Shown here: in pieces, positions 14,448-18,821 of the stretch | How positions within the stretch are numbered: the stretch's first letter is position 1 | How the letters are laid out: every line of letters starts with the position of its first letter | NCBI GenBank assembly: GCA_014378965.1 | Contig: JACMMR010000078.1 | Span: 1 to 18,821, forward strand | DNA length: 18,821 bases | Source of the DNA: Candidatus Parcubacteria bacterium | Lineage (GTDB): Bacteria > Patescibacteriota > Minisyncoccia > Phycocordibacterales > CAIZLB01 | Reading direction: 5' to 3' | The notes under the pieces: model-generated | The model's database searches: none | Seen by the model: only the letters and a program-made list of their open reading frames with translations | What the model was told of the DNA's origin: nothing | Program-made: the position numbers and the translations under genes

Positions 14448-14738
14448 TTATGGTAAAACTGTTAGGATTGCGTCCGAATCCCAGATCTTCAACGGTTCGA
14501 TCATGTAAATCATTTTTTGTGCATCGTCGCCAAAGCGAAGAACATGAATATTCTCGTCAATGTCGATGAGGAAGGCACAGCCGGCCACATCTTCAGATCG
14601 AGTTGTTTGAAGTAAACAGTACTTAGATTCGAGCTTGGTGAAGTCAGCGAGTTTCCTAATCATTTCGCCGACATCTTTCGATGGTATCGCAGAGAGACGA
14701 GCAGAAATTTTCTTATTATTAAGATTACAGATGTTCAT
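14448..14738 (-). CDS. Hypothetical protein (96 residues)
   Basis: I do not recognise this protein. It begins MNICNLNNKKISARLSAIPS and has no signal peptide or membrane helix. The pattern is mixed alpha/beta: an N-terminal helix (KDVGEMIRKLADFTKL), a strand-rich middle (CAFLIDIDENIHVLRFGDD) and a final helix-strand (IYMIEPLKIWDSDAILTVLP). The ATG follows an AT-rich stretch (AATTATAAAACC on this strand) that could hold a -10, but the placement is not clear. It lies between two terminators and is convergent with valS, so it appears to be a monocistronic gene. Coding status rests on the open frame and the absence of a competing ORF. Confidence 0.55.
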   Translation of the reverse strand: MNICNLNNKKISARLSAIPSKDVGEMIRKLADFTKLESKYCLLQTTRSEDVAGCAFLIDIDENIHVLRFGDDAQKMIYMIEPLKIWDSDAILTVLP

Positions 14739-14795
14739 GGTTTTATAATTAAATTTTCAAGACACAAACAGTATATAACACATATGCAAAAAAAC

Positions 14796-14823
14796 AACCC
14801 AAGACAGCGGGACCTGTCGGGTT
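14796..14823 (-). terminator. Intrinsic terminator for the gene at 14831-15133
   Basis: AACCC-aa-GACAG pairs with CTGTC-GGGTT over a 6-nt loop, with a two-base bulge. On the minus strand it is followed by a T-rich tract (14795-14788). Confidence 0.7.
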
Positions 14824-14830
14824 TATGTTT

Positions 14831-15133
14831 TTATGATTGAATAGTAAGTTGCGGATCCCATGACTTCATGAGTACACACGACGATCTATTTATCCCATCG
14901 GGTTCAAAGGTTAGAACCAAAATTTTAGATTCTTCATGAACTCTGCACCTTACGAATGTAAATGTACGGTAGTCACGTCGATATGTCTTGAATCTGAAAA
15001 TTTTAAAATTCCAAGTTTTTATGTGTGATTTTGAAGGCTCTCCAAGTGAAGTTCCTCCACAATCATAGACTTTGATAGTTACTCGAATAGCACGCTGTAA
15101 ATTTTTCTTAAGGTTGATTTCTTTTGTATTCAT
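14831..15133 (-). CDS. Hypothetical basic protein (100 residues)
   Basis: I do not recognise this protein. It starts MNTKEINLKKNLQRAIRVTI and is rich in Lys and Arg (SHIKTWNFKIFRFKTYRRDYRTFTFVRCRV), with alternating hydrophobic and polar residues that suggest a beta-sheet fold. No membrane segment is visible. The basic character would fit nucleic-acid binding, but no domain supports that. Unlike most genes here, its nearest TATAAT (minus strand, 15171-15166) lies 32 nt before the ATG, so its mRNA would have a real leader of about 25 nt, without an obvious SD. It is divergent from the PIF1-type helicase. Confidence 0.55.
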   Translation of the reverse strand: MNTKEINLKKNLQRAIRVTIKVYDCGGTSLGEPSKSHIKTWNFKIFRFKTYRRDYRTFTFVRCRVHEESKILVLTFEPDGINRSSCVLMKSWDPQLTIQS

Positions 15134-15165
15134 TAGTCTTTGGATTAAGGTTTCGACATATCAAT

Positions 15166-15171
15166 ATTATA
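15166..15171 (-). promoter_or_regulatory. Candidate -10 for the basic hypothetical protein
   Basis: TATAAT on the minus strand, 32 nt upstream of the ATG at 15133. Confidence 0.35.
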
Positions 15172-15219
15172 ACATAAAAACCTTTATGTCAAATTTTATC
15201 TCATCTACAAAAACCATGA

Positions 15220-15225
15220 TATAAT
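15220..15225 (+). promoter_or_regulatory. -10 element for the PIF1-type helicase gene
   Basis: TATAAT ending 8 nt before the ATG at 15234. Its immediate context (CATGATATAAT) is identical to that of the helicase-nuclease gene at 2827-2837. Confidence 0.5.
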
Positions 15226-15233
15226 CTAAACCA

Positions 15234-16751
15234 ATGACGCAAGATCAAGCATTACATATCCTTAAAACTGGAGCATCAGTCTTTTTAACAGGAGAACCTG
15301 GGTCAGGAAAATCACATACTATTAAAAAGTATATAGATTTTCTTATTTCCAAAGGTATAACTCCATCAGTAACAGCTTCAACTGGCATTGCCGCCACACA
15401 TATTGGTGGAATGACAATACATTCGTGGAGTGGACTTGGAATCAGATCTGAGCTATCTGTTTATGATTTAGAATCAATGCTTGAGAAAGAATACGTTGTA
15501 AAAAGAATATCTAAAGCCAAAGTCCTCATTATTGATGAGATTTCTATGCTTTCATCCAATACACTATATATGATTGAGCGAGTGTGTTCATATATCCGCC
15601 AAGATGAATCAAAATCATTTGGTGGTCTGCAGGTTATTTTTGTTGGAGATTTTTTTCAATTACCACCCATCATCAAAGCAACCGATCGAACCTCAACACT
15701 AGAAATGTTTGAAGAATCTCAACTTGCCTTTAACTCACCAGCATGGAAAAAAACAGATCCTGTTATTTGTTATCTTACAGAACAACATAGACAAAGTGAT
15801 CCAGAATTTGTTTCAGTTTTGAAAAATATTAGAGAAAATAAAGTAACAACCGATGTTCATAACATTTTACAAAAAAGAATTTTAAAGAAAGATAAAATAG
15901 ATATGGAGAAAGTGACCAAACTCTACTCCCACAATATACATGTTGATAAAGTAAATAATCTAGAACTTGGTCTTATAAGTGACAAGACTAAGATTTTTGA
16001 AATGACTAAAACTGGAAAAGATTTTATTGTTGATAATCTTGTTAAAAATTGTTTATCACCATACAAGCTAGAGCTTAAAAAAGGTGCAAAAGTAATGTGT
16101 ACTAAAAATAATCCAGAAAAAGGGTTTGTAAATGGTTCTATTGGTGAAGTTGTTCGTTTTTCCAGTACAACAACATTTCCAATTATTCGTTTTATAAATG
16201 AGAAAGGATACACACGAGAAGTTGAAATCGAACCGATGGAATGGTCAATCGATGACGGTGGACGAAAAGTTGCCACCATCAAGCAAATTCCATTACGCTT
16301 AGCTTGGGCGATGACTATTCACAAGTCTCAAGGTATGTCACTTGATGAAGCAATGATGGACATATCTCAAGTATTTGAATATGGACAAGGTTATGTAGCC
16401 CTATCACGCGTACGAACATTAAAAGGATTATATCTAATTGGCTATAACGAAATGTCTTTAAAAGTCCATCCTGAGGTATTAGAAAAAGATGTTCTTTTTA
16501 AAGAAAGATCTGAGGAAGTAGATTATGAATTTAATAAATTTGTCCGATCTGAATTATATAAAATTCAAGATAATTATATTGCTTCAATAGCACCAACCGG
16601 AAACGAACCAAAAGAAAAATCAAATTATTTTATGTATAAAAAAGGCTTTAAAAAAAGTTCTGGCTTCGTCAAAAAATCAACAAAAAATAAAACAAAAAGT
16701 TATGATGTGGATAGTGACATTGATTATGGTTTCGAAGAGGTGATATACTAA
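15234..16751 (+). CDS. PIF1-type (SF1B) DNA helicase
   Basis: A 505-residue ATP-dependent 5'-3' DNA helicase. Family motifs in order: Walker A GEPGSGKS (20-27), TASTGIAATHIGGMTIHSWSG (motif Ia region), Walker B LIIDEISML (~99), VGDFFQLPP (~141), LTEQHRQSDPEF (~184), WAMTIHKSQGMSLD (~360) and GQGYVALSRVRTLKGLYLIGY (~386). The GDFFQLPP and ALSR motifs are diagnostic of PIF1 rather than RecD. In other organisms PIF1 helicases unwind G-quadruplexes and R-loops or help replication. The final ~55 residues are a lysine-rich, low-complexity tail (KKSSGFVKKSTKNKTKS) that could bind DNA. The stop codon overlaps the promoter of a 25-residue basic peptide. Confidence 0.92.
   Translation: MTQDQALHILKTGASVFLTGEPGSGKSHTIKKYIDFLISKGITPSVTASTGIAATHIGGMTIHSWSGLGIRSELSVYDLESMLEKEYVVKRISKAKVLIIDEISMLSSNTLYMIERVCSYIRQDESKSFGGLQVIFVGDFFQLPPIIKATDRTSTLEMFEESQLAFNSPAWKKTDPVICYLTEQHRQSDPEFVSVLKNIRENKVTTDVHNILQKRILKKDKIDMEKVTKLYSHNIHVDKVNNLELGLISDKTKIFEMTKTGKDFIVDNLVKNCLSPYKLELKKGAKVMCTKNNPEKGFVNGSIGEVVRFSSTTTFPIIRFINEKGYTREVEIEPMEWSIDDGGRKVATIKQIPLRLAWAMTIHKSQGMSLDEAMMDISQVFEYGQGYVALSRVRTLKGLYLIGYNEMSLKVHPEVLEKDVLFKERSEEVDYEFNKFVRSELYKIQDNYIASIAPTGNEPKEKSNYFMYKKGFKKSSGFVKKSTKNKTKSYDVDSDIDYGFEEVIY
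16741..16749 (+). promoter_or_regulatory. Extended -10 inside the end of the PIF1-type gene
   Basis: TGA-TATACT, overlapping the last codons, ending 8 nt before the ATG at 16758. Confidence 0.45.
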
Positions 16752-16757
16752 TAGGAT

Positions 16758-16835
16758 ATGGCAAAAGGTGAATTTAGAGACAACAAAAATAAAAATAAAA
16801 AAAAACCTAAAAAAGACGCTAAGCCGAAAGCTTAG
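16758..16835 (+). CDS. Tiny lysine-rich peptide (25 residues)
   Basis: The ORF encodes MAKGEFRDNKNKNKKKPKKD and then AKPKA. It is highly basic and probably disordered, with 11 Lys in 25 residues. It begins 6 nt after the PIF1-type gene stop and has its own extended -10 at the usual leaderless spacing. The opening pattern (MAKG, an Arg and an Asn, then a KKPKK tail) resembles small basic proteins of the MAKGQxRSNxExKKPKK type that I recall from many proteobacteria; this is a resemblance only. A chance ORF in A-rich DNA cannot be excluded. The 124 nt from its stop to the next gene show no other gene. Confidence 0.45.
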   Translation: MAKGEFRDNKNKNKKKPKKDAKPKA

Positions 16836-16944
16836 TACCTTTGATTGTTACTATAAAAGTTTTAAATTCAAATTGGATTTCTCCAGCTTTTTTGATTTGT
16901 CTTTAAAACATTTATTTTTTATATATATTCTTATTTAAATATAG

Positions 16945-16950
16945 TATAAT
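16945..16950 (+). promoter_or_regulatory. -10 element for the Nramp-related transporter
   Basis: TATAAT ending 9 nt before the ATG at 16960. Confidence 0.5.
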
Positions 16951-16959
16951 AATCTCATC

Positions 16960-18252
16960 ATGGAAAAAGAAAAGGAATTCCTATTAAAGGAAATAAAAGC
17001 TAGTGAAGATTATTTAAGAAAACTAGGCCCCGGAATCATTACAGGAGCTTCTGATGATGACCCATCTGGTATAGCAACGTATTCACAAACAGGTGCTCAA
17101 TATGGTACAGGATTACTTTGGATGGCTGCTTGGACATTTCCTCTGATGGCTATGATCCAAGAGATGTGTGCACGTATTGCTCTTGTTACAGGTCAAGGAT
17201 TGGCAGCAAATATAAAAACAACATATTCGCGAAAAGTTTTATATGTCTGTACTCTTTTACTTTTTATTGCGAACACACTAAATATAGGAGCTGACTTGGG
17301 AGCTATGGCAAAAGCTTTACAGTTACTTTACCCAACGGGATCTTTTGTTTTTCTAGTAATTTTTATTGGATTGCTTTCATTGTTTTTAGAAATAATTATT
17401 CCATATAAAGAATATGCAAAATATTTAAAATGGCTAGTAATAAGTTTATTTTCATATGTAGCTACCGGTTTAATAATACATATGGATTGGGTAAACTTAT
17501 TTTACAACGGAATAATTCCACATATTGAATTTACAAAAACCCAATTATTACTAATAACTGCGATTCTCGGTACAACAATATCTCCATATCTTTTCTTTTG
17601 GCAAACTTCGCAAGAAGTTGAAGTGCAAATTTCTGAAGGTAAAATAACCCCGGAGTCACGGTTAGGTACAAATAAAAATGAAATAAAAGAAATGAGACAA
17701 GATGTTTGGACTGGAATGTTTTTATCTAACTTAGTTATGTTTTTTATAATTGCTGTATGTGCCAATACTCTGTACATGAATGGAATAACTGATATTCAAA
17801 CAGCATCTGACGCTGCTCGGGCTCTCACACCTTTTGCAGGAAAATTTGCGACACTCTTGTTTGCTTTAGGAATTGTAGGGACTGGTTTACTGGCAGTGCC
17901 TGTACTGGCTGGATCTACGGCCTATGCCATATCTGAAAGTATGAATTGGAATGAAGGGTTGTATCGAAAATTAAAAGAAGCACGAGCATTTTATGGAGTT
18001 ATTATAGTGTCAATTGTTGTAGGTATTCTTATAAACTTTGTAGGAATAGATCCGATTAAAGCGTTAATATACTCAGCCATAGCTAATGGAATTATTGCTC
18101 CTGTGATTATTATTTGTATTGTTCACATATCATCAAGTCAAAAAATTATGGGTGAATTCAAAAATAAGAAAACTACAAACCTTGTAGGTTGGATTGTGGC
18201 AGGACTCATGAGTGTGACAGCTATAGCAACAATTGTGGCAATGTTTATATAA
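16960..18252 (+). CDS. Nramp-related divalent metal transporter with altered binding-site motifs
   Basis: A 430-residue membrane transporter of the Nramp/SLC11 superfamily with about 11 hydrophobic segments. The first membrane segment has DDDPSGIATYSQTGAQYG, so the classical DPGN motif reads DPSG here (34-37): the Asp is kept and the Asn is replaced by Gly. The sixth segment reads GTTISPYLFFWQTSQEVE, where the classical MPH motif has Ser208-Pro in place of Met-Pro. In characterised Nramps that Asn and Met help bind Mn or Fe. Nramp-related proteins lacking them include Mg transporters, so the substrate may be Mg or another hard divalent ion; this is inference. The start at 16960 follows TATAAT by 9 nt with no SD. 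Two terminators follow. A cytosolic N-terminal helix (1-20) is charged. Confidence 0.87.
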   Translation: MEKEKEFLLKEIKASEDYLRKLGPGIITGASDDDPSGIATYSQTGAQYGTGLLWMAAWTFPLMAMIQEMCARIALVTGQGLAANIKTTYSRKVLYVCTLLLFIANTLNIGADLGAMAKALQLLYPTGSFVFLVIFIGLLSLFLEIIIPYKEYAKYLKWLVISLFSYVATGLIIHMDWVNLFYNGIIPHIEFTKTQLLLITAILGTTISPYLFFWQTSQEVEVQISEGKITPESRLGTNKNEIKEMRQDVWTGMFLSNLVMFFIIAVCANTLYMNGITDIQTASDAARALTPFAGKFATLLFALGIVGTGLLAVPVLAGSTAYAISESMNWNEGLYRKLKEARAFYGVIIVSIVVGILINFVGIDPIKALIYSAIANGIIAPVIIICIVHISSSQKIMGEFKNKKTTNLVGWIVAGLMSVTAIATIVAMFI

Positions 18253-18269
18253 ACCCTCAAGAAAAAACC

Positions 18270-18303
18270 GCTTATACGAAAAAGTATAAGCTCTTTTTCT
18301 TTC
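18270..18303 (+). terminator. Intrinsic terminator after the transporter
   Basis: GCTTATAC / GTATAAGC perfect 8-bp stem with a GAAAAA loop, followed by TCTTTTTCTTT. Confidence 0.85.
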
Positions 18304-18333
18304 AGGTTTAGTAACAAGACAAATAAAAATTTG

Positions 18334-18365
18334 ACCCCGCGAGCTTAGTAAGCCTGCGGGGTTTT
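18334..18365. terminator. Bidirectional terminator between convergent genes
   Basis: ACCCCGC / GCGGGGT stem with an inner GCTT-AGT-AAGC hairpin. T runs follow on the plus strand (GTTTT) and on the minus strand (AAATTTTTATTTG side). It serves the minus-strand gene ending at 18378. Confidence 0.8.
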
Positions 18366-18377
18366 GAATTGAGTATT

Positions 18378-18689
18378 TCAGATATCGTTTTTACTTTGCT
18401 TGTTATCAAATTTAAGTATTCGCCAAGAGCTAAAAGCTCCTGCAAACATAGACAGGCCTACTACTATATATAGGATTTGATTACCAAGTATGATTTGAAT
18501 CATAGATGCAAGAAGTATCGACAAAGCAATAAGTACAGTTAAACGTAAGAAGAAAATATCCTTACCTATAACTTTGAGTTTTTTGGCTTTTACAGTACCC
18601 AAACAAAAAACGATTGATAGTAGTTGGAGTGAATTAACAAGATAATATATTACAAATGAAAAGACAATTATTAGTAGTATGTAAATCAT
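18378..18689 (-). CDS. Small multi-pass membrane protein, unknown
   Basis: I do not recognise a family. The 103 residues contain three hydrophobic segments (~3-31, 50-68 and 70-87), with a positive loop between the first two (KAKKLKVIGKD) and a charged C-terminal tail (KFDNKQSKNDI). The positive-inside rule places the first loop in the cytoplasm. No catalytic motif is visible. It is convergent with the transporter across two terminators, so no functional link is implied. It has one of the best promoters in the window (TTGACA-17-TATTAT), giving an untranslated leader of about 18 nt, without a recognisable SD. Confidence 0.65.
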   Translation of the reverse strand: MIYILLIIVFSFVIYYLVNSLQLLSIVFCLGTVKAKKLKVIGKDIFFLRLTVLIALSILLASMIQIILGNQILYIVVGLSMFAGAFSSWRILKFDNKQSKNDI

Positions 18690-18713
18690 TTTTTTAGTAA
18701 TGTTCGTAAATAT

Positions 18714-18742
18714 ATAATATAACTTATAGAGATTTTTGTCAA
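18714..18742 (-). promoter_or_regulatory. Consensus-like promoter of the small membrane protein gene
   Basis: On the minus strand: a perfect -35 TTGACA (18742-18737), a 17-nt spacer and the -10 TATTAT (18719-18714). The predicted start is near 18707. From 18743 to the window end I see no further gene. Confidence 0.65.
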
Positions 18743-18821
18743 GTTCGTATTTTTCAATAAAATAGGGGACTCCAGAACAAAACTAAAGGTATAGAATAAC
18801 CATTTCAAAATTAGACAGGCC

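Noticed and set aside
14384..14569. Plus-strand 61-residue ORF after valS
   Set aside because: It starts inside valS, runs through the terminator and is antisense to the better-supported gene at 14448-14738.
15923..16282. 119-residue minus-strand ORF
   Set aside because: Antisense to conserved PIF1-type helicase sequence, with no promoter or family support.
16706..16714. Third DnaA box (TGTGGATAG)
   Set aside because: One mismatch from consensus, and it lies within the helicase coding sequence.

Overview
The window is AT-rich and gene-dense, with mostly short intergenic gaps, standard stop codons and almost no Shine-Dalgarno-like sequences. The gene set suggests a small-genome bacterium of the Candidate Phyla Radiation (Patescibacteria, perhaps Parcubacteria-like). 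The signs are a compact 702-residue valyl-tRNA synthetase, a secreted Fn3/NHL/peptidoglycan-binding protein, a UvrD-type helicase fused to a RecB-type nuclease domain, and several tiny orphan proteins. This placement is an inference; no rRNA is present to confirm it.

Layout. 2-406 is the 3' end of the principal sigma factor gene. 437-2332 encodes a secreted six-bladed NHL protein. 2333-2844 is the only long gene-free stretch. It holds two tandem promoter-plus-double-hairpin units that look like paralogous structured RNA genes, a third degenerate hairpin, two perfect DnaA-box 9-mers and a strong terminator just before the helicase-nuclease gene (2845-6120). Next come a small unknown protein, a DedA-family membrane protein, and on the minus strand an SGNH hydrolase and a lone response-regulator receiver. 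A polyprenyl-phosphate sugar-1-phosphate transferase (minus) is divergent from a GT4 glycosyltransferase (plus). Then follow tRNA-Gln (minus), a frameshifted galE-like epimerase, a 55-residue membrane peptide and valS. After valS come two unknown minus-strand genes, a PIF1-type helicase, a 25-residue basic peptide, an Nramp-related metal transporter and a small membrane protein.

How the genes fit together. The initiating sugar-phosphate transferase, the glycosyltransferase and the epimerase, with the SGNH hydrolase nearby, look like part of a surface-glycan pathway. The two helicases belong to DNA maintenance, while valS, tRNA-Gln and rpoD are core expression genes.

A recurrent feature is a -10 hexamer placed 6-9 nt upstream of the start codon at most plus- and minus-strand genes. 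This implies that leaderless or nearly leaderless mRNAs are the norm here. It also revises several start codons: 2845, 6156, 7874 and 9815.

The most novel element is the tandem RNA-like unit pair at 2365-2611. Its hairpins keep pairing, size and GNRA tetraloops while their stem sequences differ by compensatory changes.
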